Counted from the first letter of the stretch, positions 1 to 12,191 are shown. The stretch: DNA of 64,000 nt from Euryodendron excelsum (GCA_033060915.1 CM065378.1:13273501-13337500), one strand, 5' to 3'. Translations and numbers: made by a program. The notes: generated from the letters alone by a model not told the origin.

Positions 1-474
1 AATCTCGGCCGTAGACGATTTGTAGTCTTCAAAACACTAATTATTAGATCTGCTAGTTGTTATTACATTAGCCGGTAAACTCTGATTAGACTTCAAAAAA
101 TTTAGACCAGCGATATGTAGATATCTTGATGACCAAGGCAATTTTGGTAGAAAGATGACTGGGATGCGTTAATTTTAATTCATATTCTTCCATTATGATG
201 ACTCTAAACTTAGTGATGGTCAACCTTAAGACGCCAAAGTCAATAACGTTTGATTTTTTTTTTATAGCTTAAGAGCAGCACAAGCTGACTTCCCTATTCA
301 TCATTCATCATCTGGTAGTTAGAGACCTTGACCGCTCTTTCTCTCATGAAATGGTGCAATGGTCTAAGATTACGACGGTTAGGGATGTGAGCGTGGGATT
401 GGATTGTCAATTTGGTGGATCCCGTATATTTCTTGTTTGGGACTGAAAAAATACTAGTTCGGTCAGACTGTTAA
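1..474 (+). mobile_element. Copia-derivative internal fragment, copy 1 (left part)
   Basis: This stretch is a close copy, roughly 90% by eye, of 7902-8372. In that second copy it follows an LTR-like sequence and a primer-binding-site-like sequence, so I read it as the 5' internal region of a Copia-type retrotransposon derivative. It runs off the left edge of the window. It stops exactly where a hAT element is inserted, and the homology resumes at 4421. No coding potential is visible. Confidence 0.5.
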
Positions 475-580
475 CAGACCGGCTCAAGCTAATTTGAAAC
501 TTAAAACGACAATTACAAATAAGGTTTTTATAAAAAAAAAATTAAGGCTTTTTACATCTTTAATATAATTGCAAAAGTTA

Positions 581-3045
581 CTATTTAAAATTTATTTTTT
601 TTACTTTTTGAGATGCAAAATTATTAATTAAATTTTTATATTCGAGTTTATCTAACAAATCTTTTTTAATCAATAGTATAACTAATCCGTTTAGTCTTTT
701 TTGTGATATAATTGATCTTAGATAGGATTTTATCAATTTCAATTTTGAAAACTTCTTTTGGCATAAGCTACTATTACAGGTATTGTCAATAATATTTTAA
801 TTTTTTTATATAGTTTAATATGTCAATTAGAGTACTTTCTTCTATTTGTAATATTTCTTTTAAAATTTTTAGTTCTGAAAATAAATCTAAACCATCAATG
901 TCAGAAAAAGTATTATGTTTCAAATTACACTCGAGATTAATACAATATTTCTTTAAACTATCATCCTCTAATGATTTTAATTTTTTTAAATTAAATAGAA
1001 AACCAAAAATATTGTCATATATTTGAAATTGTTCAAATCTATTTTGAAATGAAGAAATTGCTTGATCTACTATATATAAGAAATAATTTATTCTAAAAGA
1101 TTCTTTTGCAAATTGGATTGTCTTGTCATTAGCTTTCTCATCAAACTGTTTTTTTTCTATGAATTATACATTTTTCACGAAATATAAGTTTTATTTCTAT
1201 TACAGTTGCAATCTCTTTGGAGGAAATCATAGCAAATGTAAATCCATTTTCTCTATATTTAAAAAAAAAAAAGAAATGAGATCTTTTAATTGATCTATTG
1301 CAACATCAATACACATGTCTTTTGATTGTAAATGTTTACTAACAGAATTTATAGCAAATAATATATCATACCAAATAGTCATTCCCAACAAGAACTCAAA
1401 ATTTTCAATTTCATATGTTGCTAAACAACTAGCTTCACTTCTTGTTTTAGGATCTTCACTTGTTTTAGCTAATTGTAATAAAGCATCTCTTATTTGTGAA
1501 GTTTGAAATTTTATTACTTTAACACTTTCAATGTGACTTTCCCAACTTGTTTGTGACAATGACTTTACTGTTAAACTTGGTACATTATCTTGTAAAATTT
1601 TTCAACGCTTTGTAAAAGAAGAAAATAATAAATATATGTGTTGAACTACTCCAAAAAAAAAAAAAACATAGCTTTAGAACAAGACCATTTTGCAAAGTAC
1701 TAGGTTTAAATTATAGCAAGCACATGGTGTGTAAAATGCTTTAAGATTTATATTAAGTTTAAATTATAGCAAGCACATGCTGTGTAAAATGCTTTAAGAT
1801 TTATATTAAGTAGTCTTTTCTGTACCCCTTGTTGTTTTCATTTCATATTAGATCCATTATCATATCTTTGTCCTCGTATATCATTAATATCAAGTTCTAA
1901 ATTTTTTTATAATATCTATAATTGTGTTAAAAAGACCCTTTCCAGTGGTATCATCCACTTTTAGAAATTCTATAAAATATTCTTCTATTTTTATTGGACA
2001 TATTGTAACATCCATGCATCGTAATATGAGAGTCATTTGTTCTTGATAACTTGCATCAAGGGTGCAATCAAGTATTATTGAAAAATATTTTGCTTCTTTA
2101 ATTGTTTTGATAATTTTGCTTCTAATTTCATTTGCTAACAAATTTATCAATTCATTTTTGTATATTATGTCCAAGATAATGATTATAAAGTCCATTATGT
2201 TGAATACGTCAAATATGTTCTTGTATTATTGGATTAAATTCTGCAATCATTTCAATTAGACTTGAAAAATTTTCGTTACTTTCTTGATAGATCTTTTCAT
2301 TTTGTTCTTGAAATGCCAAGATATTTTTACCAACATTTTTTACGATGGCAATAATTCTTAATAATACTTTTTTCCAATGATTTTTTCCCTATTAATTTGT
2401 TCTTGGATATTTTTATCAATTGTTTTATTTTTTGACAATCTTATTTTGAGGTCAATCCAATCATTCATATTAGTGATGTGCTCATTAGTTGTTTCATGAC
2501 TTTTAAGTTTAACAGCAAGAATTCTCCAATCTCTAGTTCCTTCAGTAGCTAGTTTAATTGTACTAGTATTTAAATTAAACAATTTACAACAAAAACAAAA
2601 TACACTATCTAAATCTTTTGATTACACTAGCCATTTCCTACCATACTTTTCTCCATTTGGTAATTTTCGAAGACAATATGAAGTATTAAAGTGTCTTGAA
2701 AGTTCATTTTTTGTGGAAATTTATGTCATCATTTCTAATTGAACCTTTTTCTACTAATAAATCTCTCAATTTTGTATCAATATTCTTCAATTGACTTGGA
2801 TCATAAATGTTTGTGGGAATGTGATCATTTGTTTGATTAATATTTTCATTAAGTATTATTTCATTGTCTTTTAACTCTTTGGAATCATTTAATTATTCAT
2901 TTATGGAATTTTCACATAAATCTTTTGTTGTTTTTTTACTATTACTACAAAATTTTCAATGCTCCATTCTGAGATTGAATTAGATTTTCTACTTTTCTCT
3001 TTTTTTAAGTTTTGCATAACTAGATTCGTATTTTCTAGTAGACAT
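581..3045 (-). pseudogene. hAT transposase pseudogene (TTF zinc finger / DUF4371 / dimerisation type)
   Basis: Translated conceptually, the minus strand gives pieces of the plant hAT transposase family often annotated zinc finger MYM-type protein 1-like. In order they are: a start like MSTRKYES at 3045; a TTF-type segment with FCFCCKLF and KLKSHETTNEHITNM (about 2700-2400); a DUF4371-like block with ILDCTLDASYQEQM and EEYFIEFLKVDDTTGKG (2195-1890); a stretch with SEASCLATYEIENFEFLLG (1559-1227); and the C-terminal end near 581-670. The frame is broken many times by stops and indels, including a 53-bp tandem duplication at 1704-1809. No functional protein is expected. Confidence 0.85.
1704..1809. 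repeat. 53-bp tandem duplication inside the hAT transposase
   Basis: Positions 1704-1756 are repeated at 1757-1809 with one visible difference. The unit lies in the coding region of the transposase pseudogene, and 53 is not a multiple of 3, so it is a frameshifting lesion. It probably arose after the element lost function. Confidence 0.85.
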
Positions 3046-3886
3046 ATTTCTTATTTATAATTAAAATTATTTACTAATAAAAAGAATACTATCTATAAAA
3101 AAATACAATACAAGTTTGGAATATAAAAATACTAAAAGTATAGAATAATAGAACATGATTTATTTCTGTCAAACTATGAAAGTTATAGATGCCGATAAGT
3201 AATTGACAAACATTCAAAGTTGTAAATAAACCAGAATCCAGTAAACACTAGCATCAACTATGATTTATCGTCATATAAATTTATCAATAACAACTCATTG
3301 AAAGATAAATAAAAAATCATAATCATATATCCAAACAGATAAATACAAAATGCATACAAAAAGGAAGTCAATCACTAAACACTAGCATCAGCTACGATTT
3401 AGAACTCTAAACATTTTAAAACACTAGTGACTAGTTACAACGATTTCACAAACCAAAAACAAAAAAAGATTTTATTGGTTTAGAACGCCACACATTTCAA
3501 AAGACTATTTCCAACGATCTCATAAAAAATAAAAATAAAAAAAGTCGACTTCACTTGCAGTTGAAAAAAAGAAAAAGAAAAAGCTTCTTACCAATCAAGA
3601 CACCAAATCAAAGCTCAAAAACGAAGTTTGTCACTCTCCTCCTTCATTGGTATTTCTCTAATCCCTTTACTTTCTACTTGTTTGTCCAGAAATTAAATAA
3701 TTTTTCAGAAAAAAAGGGTTTTTGATTGCTGAGAAATTGAAGCAAAAGAATAGTTAGTAGTGGTAGAGAAAGTCAAGAGTCATTGTCCATCTTTTGGCAC
3801 TTCAAACTTTAGTTGTGATGTATTGGGTTGGGTGTAAATATATTATATAAACGAAGTTGGAAAAAAAACCAGCCGCATATATGTCT

Positions 3887-4327
3887 ATGTGTCATAGTTA
3901 TGGGGGCCACTCCATCAGAAATAAGGACAAAAGTTTGAGGGGGATAACTGTGTAATACTTCAATATATCAACTTACATGCCACCCGATTGAAGTTTTTTT
4001 TTCTCATTTAGCTTGAGATTTTTTATATATATTATGTGTCATAGTTATGGGGGCCACTCCATCAGAAATAAGGACAAAAGTTTGAGGGGGATAACTGTGT
4101 AATACTTCAATATATCAACTTACATGCCACCCGATTGAAGTTTTTTTTTCTCATTTAGCTTGAGATTTTTTATATATATTATGTGTCATAGTTATGGGGG
4201 CCACTCCATCAGAAATAAGGACAAAAGTTTGAGGGGGATAACTGTGTAATACTTCAATATATCAACTTACATGCCACCCGATTGAAGTTTTTTTTTCTCA
4301 TTTAGCTTGAGATTTTTTATATATATT
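3887..4327. repeat. Three tandem copies of a 147-bp unit
   Basis: The unit starts ATGTGTCATAGTTATGGGGG and repeats at 3887, 4034 and 4181, always 147 bp apart, with almost no differences seen between copies. It lies inside the hAT element between the transposase start and the right terminal repeat, in the expected promoter/subterminal zone. The near identity contrasts with the decayed transposase, so the array expanded recently, was homogenised, or was collapsed or expanded during assembly. Confidence 0.9.
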
Positions 4328-4412
4328 TTTTGGTGAGTTTTTTTTTATTTAAATTTAGAATATTTAAAATTTAAAATGATTACTTTGTTTGCTTAACGAA
4401 TCGCCAGCCTTG

Positions 4413-5010
4413 ACTGGTAATACTATAAAGTCATAAGTTATACATATACCATACAAGAGGGTCCTAAAGTTTCTATCTCCTTCAATCTAATCATCTTAAA
4501 TTTAATTTTGAGAAATATGTAATCCCATCTATTATCTCATAGTGTTGCTTATGCCCTAATTCCATCCCTCAAAACAAACGTGGACTTATGGTTTTAGCTT
4601 GGATACAAGGAGTTATAGACTCCTTATACGTATACTATCACTAAAAAAAACCCCATTGTTTAGCACCTTAATGACTGCTATAGCCTTAATGACTACTAAT
4701 ATAATATATATACACACACGCGTTTGAACTCTTCCCGTTCCCTTCAAATGACAGGAGAGTCCGATGCAGATTGGGCAGGAGATGCGCTAGACAGGAAAAG
4801 AAATTGTATTGTCATTGGAGACAGCTCTATATCGTAGAAGAGCAAGCAGCAGCTAAAAAAAAACCTATTGTTTACAGCTCCTTAGCTATTGACTACTCTA
4901 AAAGGAGCTGTAAACTCCTACTGTATGGCCTTGGACCTTAGGCCCCTTTTAGCACCTTAAATGACTTGGAGCTTTGCGCATTTCTTTCACTAGTATTACA
5001 GGCCTTATCC
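4413..5010 (+). mobile_element. Copia-derivative fragment, copy 1 (right part) with RNase H remnant
   Basis: This segment matches 8365-8969 and completes the first copy of the Copia derivative. Around 4758-4880 the plus strand encodes SDADWAG followed by a degraded stretch resembling the IGDSSISWKSK-type motif of Copia RNase H. Stops and frameshifts interrupt it. At 5010 the homology ends abruptly and a gene fragment begins on the other strand. Confidence 0.6.
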
Positions 5011-5263
5011 GAATGCATACACTGTTGTATTGCCAGACCCATTGACCACGCCGCCGTAATTCTGGCCGGCGACCAGAAGGGGTCACGGCGTCCAGGGCCG
5101 CTAAGAAGTTTGCTACAAAAACTTGTCGATCGGACGGCGATGCGCTGGTGTTTCTACATATAAGAGCTGCCTCTGTAGCTCTCGGATCTGAAAGAGATTG
5201 CTCCATACAAAAGCTTAAGAATATAAGAAATAACAATAGAACAGATACTACCGCAAAAGCCAT
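5011..5263 (-). pseudogene. Truncated cysteine-rich DUF26/Gnk2-domain gene (CRK/CRRSP type) 5' fragment
   Basis: From an ATG at 5263 the minus strand encodes a hydrophobic signal peptide (about residues 1-25, ending near SLS) and then the start of a Gnk2/DUF26 ectodomain. Visible motifs are ATEAALICRNTSASPSDRQ and FVANFLAALDAVTP. A one-base frameshift follows; in the neighbouring frame the text continues as VAGQNYGGVVN and NTTVYAFG, as in cysteine-rich receptor-like kinases and cysteine-rich secretory proteins. The sequence stops where the family continues with ECM and the C-X8-C-X2-C cysteines. So it is a broken first-exon remnant ending at the junction with Copia-derived sequence. Whether the parent was a kinase or a secreted protein cannot be told. 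Confidence 0.7.
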
Positions 5264-6408
5264 TTTACAAAACTGGAGAGGATTTTGAGAGAGAAGGGTT
5301 ACTGGGTTGTTTGGGATGAGCGAGAATTTAATGAACAATCAAATGATTATAATTATGTATTTACGTGATTGAGAAGGATGTGAAGCTGAAGAGAGATTTC
5401 GATTGAAGAAGACTGGTTTGTCAATGGGGAAACTGAGTGAGAAATGGGAGGGCTCCACCGGAGACGTTATCATCTAGCCACCAAGAAGTTGTGGGAGAAG
5501 AAAGAGAGACAATAGGGTGATAGGGGAAGGAGCATCGTTGACACGTGTAGAATATTTATAGGGTGGTCTTTCGTAGAAGAAGGGCATTAGGATTTTGTTT
5601 AGCATTGCTTTTTGGCTGCGAAATTTGGAAGTCAAAGGATATTACTGTCGTTAATATCGCGTACGGCACTGAGGTCATGTCTGAAAAAACGACGGTGCAT
5701 CGAAGTCGGTTATGATGTTGAATGTTCGACCAATCAAGGATTGACTCCTGGCAAGGAAAGGTCAGCTACGTTGCCCGTTACTGGCAACTGTTGTGAGCCT
5801 GCTTTCGGAGATCATTCCCCATCCTCGCACCGCTGTCACTACCTTTAATTTTAGTATTTAGGACGAGTATTACATCGATTTATCAATATGACAAATTATA
5901 ATTAGGTGTCATATATATATAATTGTCTCTGCTTTAGAATTGGTTAAGATCAGCACATCTTTTGATATAATAAAATTTTTTATTAAGAGGATTGTTTTCA
6001 AAAAAAATTTTTTGATAACGATTATTTTGACAATTTATAATTTAGTTTTCTATTTGTCGAGAGGTTTGTACTTAAAAAATCATGAATATTGTTATTGTTA
6101 GTGTATATGTTTATCTTCTTATTAATGTTGAATTTGTATATCTCACATCAATTAGAATAAATTTTTTTCTCTTCTTTCTTGTAATATAAATAGACTCGTT
6201 GTATATACAACAAATTATTCAATGCAATATATTCTTTTTTACATATAAGATATAATTATGCTATAAAATAAAGCAATGTATTTTTTTATCAATATATTAT
6301 ATGGTAATAATATTGCATTTTGCATTGTTTTGGACGAAGTTTAAGATCCGCTAGAACAAGAAGGTTGAAAAATATATTGGAAGGTCATATAAGCTTTTCT
6401 TTGTCTAG
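5264..6408. other. Intergenic; possible former promoter of the DUF26 fragment
   Basis: No gene is recognised here. The first 300 bp would be the upstream region of the truncated DUF26 gene and are less AT-rich than the rest. A short open frame at 5612-5848 resembles nothing I know. Beyond 5850 the sequence is AT-rich and shows no clear structure. Confidence 0.4.
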
Positions 6409-6532
6409 TTTTTTTTTTTATTTATTTATTTTATACAAGGCAAATGGGAAAAAGTAACGTGGTGATGGGGTTTGAAGAACTTCTACCCAATTGAGTAGGT
6501 TTATAGGACTCAACCACTGACCAGACCTATTA
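6409..6532 (-). mobile_element. tRNA-derived SINE-like element
   Basis: Read on the minus strand, the sequence resembles the element at 22031-22150. It has a head with a TGGTTGAGT-type box A region and a box-B-like TTCTTCAAACCCC, then a body ending in TTGTATAAAATAAATAAATA and an A-rich tail. The resemblance over about 110 bp, together with the A-rich end, supports one SINE family with two copies in this window. Target duplications were not resolved for this copy. Confidence 0.45.
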
Positions 6533-6639
6533 CTCCTTTTTTTTTTTGTTAAGTTTATAAATACATAAACTCAAATAATCTTATATGTTGTATGCATACA
6601 ATGACAGACATATATCTCTATAAACACGTACAGTTCTTT

Positions 6640-7250
6640 CTTTTTTTTTTTTTTTCTTTTCTTTTTTCTTTTTTTTTTGGTACAAACGAATCGTTAGCTT
6701 CATTCTTAAAAAATGCAAAATGTGAAGTGCCGAATAGTTAAATGGTAAAGTGTTTTTAGTAGAATAAATAATATAGGAAGGAATGATTTGAGTCGTACGT
6801 AGTTTTCCAAAAATACTTTCTTTAGATTTTGTGGAGAGAGAGAGAGAGAGAGAGAGAGGACCCTTGCAGGAAAATGATGGCTATTGAGAACCCAAGGTGA
6901 AATATGAATGAAAGGGGGTGAGAAAAACAGAACCGAGAATGGAGTGATGTGAGGGGGTTTGTATGATAGTTGGGACAATGGGACGTCTTGAAAAGTCATC
7001 ATCTTCTTTGATTTTTGTTTGTTTATTGTTGGCAAAGAGTGGAAGCATATAACGTGTCAGTGGAAACAAAAGGATGGACCAAGCACCACGGCTCCTAATC
7101 TTTCGAAACCAATTTAGTATCAAACCATCTGACAACGGATACAGTTCGTAAACTCTTCCTTGGACATTGAAGAGCTCGTAAACTCACAATTCAACAAAGT
7201 CGTTAAAGACTTGACCCCAATATTTATTCTAGTATATAAAGATAGAATTT
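6640..7250. repeat. Segment homologous to the NRT2.5 upstream region at 17430-17680
   Basis: Short conserved runs in the same order tie this stretch to 17430-17680. They are TCGTTAGCTTC, AATGCAAAATGTGAA next to a (GA)n run, CGTAAACTCTTCCTTGGA and TTCAACAAAG...AAAGACTTGA. It is in direct orientation relative to that copy. It may be a remnant of a third, older unit of the NRT2.5 tandem array. A (GA)n microsatellite lies at 6834-6859. Confidence 0.5.
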
Positions 7251-7389
7251 TAATTGGTGTATTTAGAGTTAGATAAAGTTATTTCAGATAATTATTACAA
7301 TTATTTATAAATTTTAAATTATGTCTTTCCTATTCATTGTTAATATTAATAAGATCATTTTGAGTAATTCAATTGACCATCACAATTAT

Positions 7390-8969
7390 TGTTAGTATAC
7401 GGGCCGGTTCAATCACCCATAGCCAATGCCCAACCCAAGGCCCATAAGAGATGGTTATGACAACGGTCCATTTCTCTTGGTAGTAGACCAGTAAGAGAAA
7501 AATTATAACTCCTCTCTGTAGCGGACCACTAAGAGAAGTTATAACTTCTCTAGAGATCTGTATATCTGTGATAAACAGACACTTGAGTTTAAAGAGATTT
7601 GATTGCGCTCCACCATGGATAGATCAACAGCATATGCAGGATTCACGTGAAACACTTTCAGTTCAAGACTTTCGGGTTTATTTTCGGATCATGCTTCAAG
7701 AGGTAAGTCCGATTAAAGCTTTCACAAACTTGTAGTTTATTCTACAACTATCATTTTCGGTGATTTAATCTATCATAATGATTGCTATCTCTGGCAATAA
7801 TTGAAAATTTCACATGCATCGTATGTGCCAACCCTCTAGGGTATATTACACGGGAACCGCTACTATTGTACAAGATATGTTCACCGTATCCGTGCCATGC
7901 AAATCTCAGCCGCAGACCATTTTTTAGTCTTCAAAACACTAATTTTTAGATCTGGTAGTTGTTATTACATTAGCCAGTAAACTCTGGTTAGACTGCAAAA
8001 AATTTAGACCAGCGATGTGTTGATATCTTGATGATCAATACAATTTTGGTAGAAAGATGACTGGGAATGCGTTAATTTTAATTCATATTCCTCCATTATG
8101 ATGACTCTAAACTTAGTGATGGTCAACGTTAGACACCAAAGTCAATAACGTGTGATTTTTTTTAGCTTAAGAGCAGCATAAGCTGACTTTTCCATTCATC
8201 ATTCATCATGTAGTAGTTAGAGACCTTGACCGCTCTTTCTCTCACGAAATGGTGCAATGGTCTAAGATTACGACGGTTAGGGATGTCAGGGTGGGATTGG
8301 ATTGTCAATCTGGTGGATCCCGTATATTTCTTGTCAGGGACTGAAAAAATGCTAGTTCGGTCGGACTGCTAATACCATGAAGTCGTGAGGTATATATATA
8401 CCATACAACAGGGTCCTAATTTTTCCTCTCTCCTTCAATCTAATCATATAAATTTAATTTTAGGATATATGTAATCTCATCTATTATCTCATAGTGTTGC
8501 TTATCCCCTAATCCCATCCCTCAAAACAAACGTAGCCTTATGGTTTTAGCTTGGATATAAGGAGTTATAGACTCCTTGTATGTATACTATCACTAAAAAA
8601 AGCCCCCATTGTTTAGCACCTTAATTACTGCTATAACCTTAATGACTACTAATATAATATAATATATATATACACACACACGTTTGAACTCTTCCCGTTC
8701 CCTTCAAATGACAGGAGAGTCCGATGCAGATTGGGCAGGAGATGCGCTAGAACAGGAAAAGAAATTGTATTGTCATTGGAGACAGCTCTCTATCGTAGAA
8801 GAGCAAGCAGCAGCTAAAAAAAAACCTATTGTTTATAGCTCCTTAGCTATTGACTACTCTAAAGGAGCTGTAAACTCCTACGGTATGGCCTTGGACCTAG
8901 GCCCCTTTTAGCAGCTTAAATGACTGGGAGCTTTGTGCATTTCTTTCACTAGTGTTACAGGCCTTATCC
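7390..8969 (+). mobile_element. Copia-type LTR retrotransposon derivative, copy 2 (5' LTR, PBS, deleted interior)
   Basis: A probable 494-bp LTR runs from TG at 7390 to CA at 7883. It is followed directly by CCGTATCCGTGCCATG, which matches 12 of 16 bases of the usual initiator-tRNA-Met primer-binding site TGGTATCAGAGCCATG. The 5' internal part (7902-8372) and a short RNase H-like remnant with SDADWAGD (about 8708-8830) follow. Most of gag-pol is missing, and I see no 3' LTR after 8969. It is a deletion derivative in plus orientation. The shared structure with 1-5010 indicates a family of such derivatives or a segmental duplication. Confidence 0.5.
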
Positions 8970-11600
8970 TGACCTAGCTGCTCAAGCTTGAAATCATCAC
9001 TCTAAATTGTGCTTAAATCCTAATAAAGTTGAATCGTGATTTTCTTTAAAATGGTTCATTTATTTAGTCTAGAAAAAAATAAATAAATCTCCTGATATTC
9101 ACGTAACTAGTAGAAAATTTGATGGTATGTAACGGTAGATGGACTCTAACTAAGGGATGCAAACTGGCCCATGGGCAGCCCAAGCCCACGAGCCTAAGTC
9201 CAGCTTGAGTTTGAGATGGGCCCACAACAGAGCAAGGAGGGAGGCCGAAGCATTCAATGCACTTTCCGATTACCCGACCCAAAAATCGTCATCTCCATTG
9301 CTTCAGAATTTAAAGACACCATTGAAAAAAGCTTAATTTGATTCCCATACATGCCTCGATTTGAATTTTTTTTTTGCAGTTTGGTTTGCATTTTTGGAAG
9401 TAATTTCATCTCCTTTACCAGTAAAATTTTCTTTAAGTTTTGTCTTGATTGAAAAGAAAATAAGGAATCTACAAAAAATTTTAACACACCCACACGAAAG
9501 CTTTCATGTTTGGATGATAACAAGCAATATCTTTGGGTTCTCAAATTGTTTGATTTAGATTGAAAATTTCCAAGTGGGAGGGTTATATTATTTATATTGA
9601 TTGATCGAACGTTTCGTGAGTCACAACAGAGAGAGAGTGAGAGGAGTCATGGTGGGTGTTATCTGGATTTTGGATTATAGAAATCCTTCAATATTCAGGC
9701 GCTATGAGAGTTACACTAGTCCTAGAACGCTCACATTCATAGAGGAGAAGGAGAGGGAAAAACAAATTTAGGTGAAATAAACTTTATTATTTTTCTACGT
9801 ACTTTTTTTTCTCATATATCCTTCCATGGGAGTTTCCTTCTCAAGGCCAAACATAGCCATGGTTAATTGCCACGTGAGCCGGTGGAAGCATGTGGTAAAC
9901 TTTGCCGTGCTATGTAGCACCGCTCATAGGAGAATTAAGCTTCATGTTATTCAGATGCTTGAAATTAAAACTAAAGGAAGTTTTTTGAAATTGTGATTTA
10001 GTCATGATCTGAAAATATGGGTGTCACGTATTGGGAATGTATTATTGATTTCTACTAAATGCATCACATTTAGTACTCAACAATTTAGATACGCTAGTCA
10101 GGTGCTTGAGTTGGTTTATACACACTTCGACTAATTTGTATACTTGAATAGTACAACTATGGATTCTGAATCACAATCTAAGAAAAAAATTCCTGAATTT
10201 TGATTTCTAAGTCTTCCCATGTCCTGCATTTTAATTTTCGCATATACTCATTCATGAGCTAAAAGTTAACCACTGCTCGAGAAACTAGGCACATGAACAA
10301 GCTGCCACATCTCACAATAGAGATGTTTGTGGCATGTTGTTCATTTCGCGAGCATTGGAATTTTTTTTTTTTTTTGGGTAATATTATGCAATTAAAAATT
10401 TCATACAAAATTTTTGGTCAGAATAATTTGATTAAATGTGAAAGTCATTTATTTTAAAACAAAATGTTCATCATAATAATTTTTAATTACAAATATATCA
10501 TTGTTATATGTGTGTTTTTGTGTCTCTCTCTAGATAGATGTGTGCAGTTGATAATGACTGATGAGCGTCATTGTAAAATATTATATGTTGGTATTACTTT
10601 TATTACCAAAAAAAAAAAAAAAAGAGGAAGACAAATATCAGTCCATTAATTACTCAAAATAACAATTAAAGCATCCACAATAGGTATCTGTCTTATCTGT
10701 ATTTACGTATACTTACCCAAAGTAATCCACCTTAATAATGGCATATTCCTTGTTTCTTTTTTTTGGATGCTTCGGAAAGATTAATGGCATCTTCTAACAT
10801 AAAAGGAAAGTGGTAAACGTCAGGAATTTTTACACAAAATGCTTGTACACAAGGATAGGGTAGTAGTATTTTTAAAATTATAAAAAACAGTAATAAACTT
10901 CTTGTTTTTCAAGGAATGAGTATCACAAGTCACATTATTCTGTATAAAATTTATGTCTATAAATTTTATAGTAATGGCATTACACCAACATAAATAGGTA
11001 TTTGATTCATGTGAACCACGATTTTCTTAAGGCATTTGTAGGTGGCAGGCCTTTGGTGAAAAAATATAGTGAAAGGGTTATTTGTCACATAGGAGCAAAT
11101 CCATAGGAGCGTGCATAGATTAGTTTGAATTGAGTTAGAGCCAACTTCATGTCCAAACAGAACTTGGTGGGTTGTCAATTTTTAGACCCAATGGAGGGTG
11201 TAATTGCTTTGATTCCCAACTTCCTTATGCCCTTGATTTTGTTCTTTTTTTTAATACTTTTTTTGGAACAAGAATTTATCAAAAGAAAAGCAAAAACAAA
11301 GAAAAAGGTAAAAAAAAAGAGAACAAATGAAATAATACTATTTTTATTGTCTTTTCTCTCGCATTTTTCTTTTATTTTTATTTTTCATCACTAAATCCTT
11401 GATTTAAACACAGCGAAGGAAAATCTTATCCTTTTAAAAAACTTATATGATAAATCCTATTAAAATAATGTAACAGTGACATTTTTATAAATAAAAGTAA
11501 TCATGATAAATGTTATGTTTTTAAGTGAATGATTCTCATCCAATTACATGTGCATAAATATATCATATGCAAAAGGGATTATTGATTATGTACTTAGCCT
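8970..11600. other. Intergenic, AT-rich, no gene recognised
   Basis: No coding region is supported. Pieces resembling the window's MITE family occur near 10380-10480, 10840-10975 and 11440-11560. The stretch around 10620-10700 resembles 17990-18050, in line with a remnant tandem unit. Poly-T, poly-A and low-complexity runs account for several short open frames. Confidence 0.4.
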
Positions 11601-11604
11601 TTTC

Positions 11605-11965
11605 CCAAGCAACTTGTTTTTGACGGGTTGCTTGAGATTGTGGACTCTGGACCTTGTCGATTGTGGGTTACTTGCTTGGTGTGTGTGTATGTCTTTGCCT
11701 TGAATAAAAGAAAAAGTCCATGTGTGTGCTTGATTTGTCCCACATCGACTAATAACCTCTAGTAGGTTGTGGTACTTAATCTCTTCCCAATCAATTTGTT
11801 TTTGACGGGTTGCTTGGGATTATGGACTCTGTACCTGGTCTATTGTAGGTTGCTTGTTTAGTGTGTGTGTGTCTTTGGCTTGAGCACGTGTTGCTTGAAA
11901 TTGTGGAATCTATACCTTATCGATTGTGGGTTGCTTATTTGGTGCGTGTCTTTACCTTGAATAAA
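11605..11965. repeat. Degenerate tandem repeat (three units)
   Basis: A motif beginning TTTTTGACGGGTTGCTTG, continuing with GATTGTGGACTCTG and ending in GTGTGTGT...CTTTGCCTTGA, occurs at about 11617, 11798 and (5'-truncated) 11889. Between units one and two lies TTTGTCCCACATCGAC, a phrase common in plant LTR and TRIM sequences. The block may derive from an LTR, but no boundaries could be defined. It lies just downstream of the first nitrate transporter gene. Confidence 0.6.
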
Positions 11966-12191
11966 AAAAAAAAAAGGGAATATGTTGACTAGGAACTAGA
12001 AATTCATTATGATTGTACTAATCTCAACATTCTGTAAATTTATAAAGCTGTATAAACAGAACAGAGGAGATTTCTCTGCACTGTTCTTTGCACACCTCAC
12101 AAACTCAACTAGGCTGTGACTTGAACATACAAATACAAGATCCTGTGAAACATGGATTACTTAAAAACAACTTTAAGGTGCAGTCAGTCAG

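Larger units (their letters stand above)
475..4412 (-). mobile_element. hAT-superfamily DNA transposon, degraded, with 8-bp target duplication
   Basis: The element starts with CAGACCGGC and ends with an imperfect inverse of it (GCCAGCCTTG). It is flanked by 8-bp direct repeats, ACTGTTAA at 467-474 and ACTGGTAA at 4413-4420, one mismatch apart. The uninterrupted target ACTGCTAA is at 8365-8372 in the second copy of the host repeat, which fixes both boundaries. An 8-bp duplication is characteristic of hAT elements. The interior carries a broken transposase on the minus strand and a three-unit 147-bp array near its right end. It looks immobile now. Confidence 0.85.

Noticed and set aside
3887..4327. 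CRISPR-like array
   Set aside because: The units are directly adjacent 147-bp repeats without unique spacers, inside a plant transposon.
4966..5163. Plus-strand open frame over the DUF26 fragment
   Set aside because: It is antisense to the recognisable DUF26 text and spans the junction with Copia-derived DNA.
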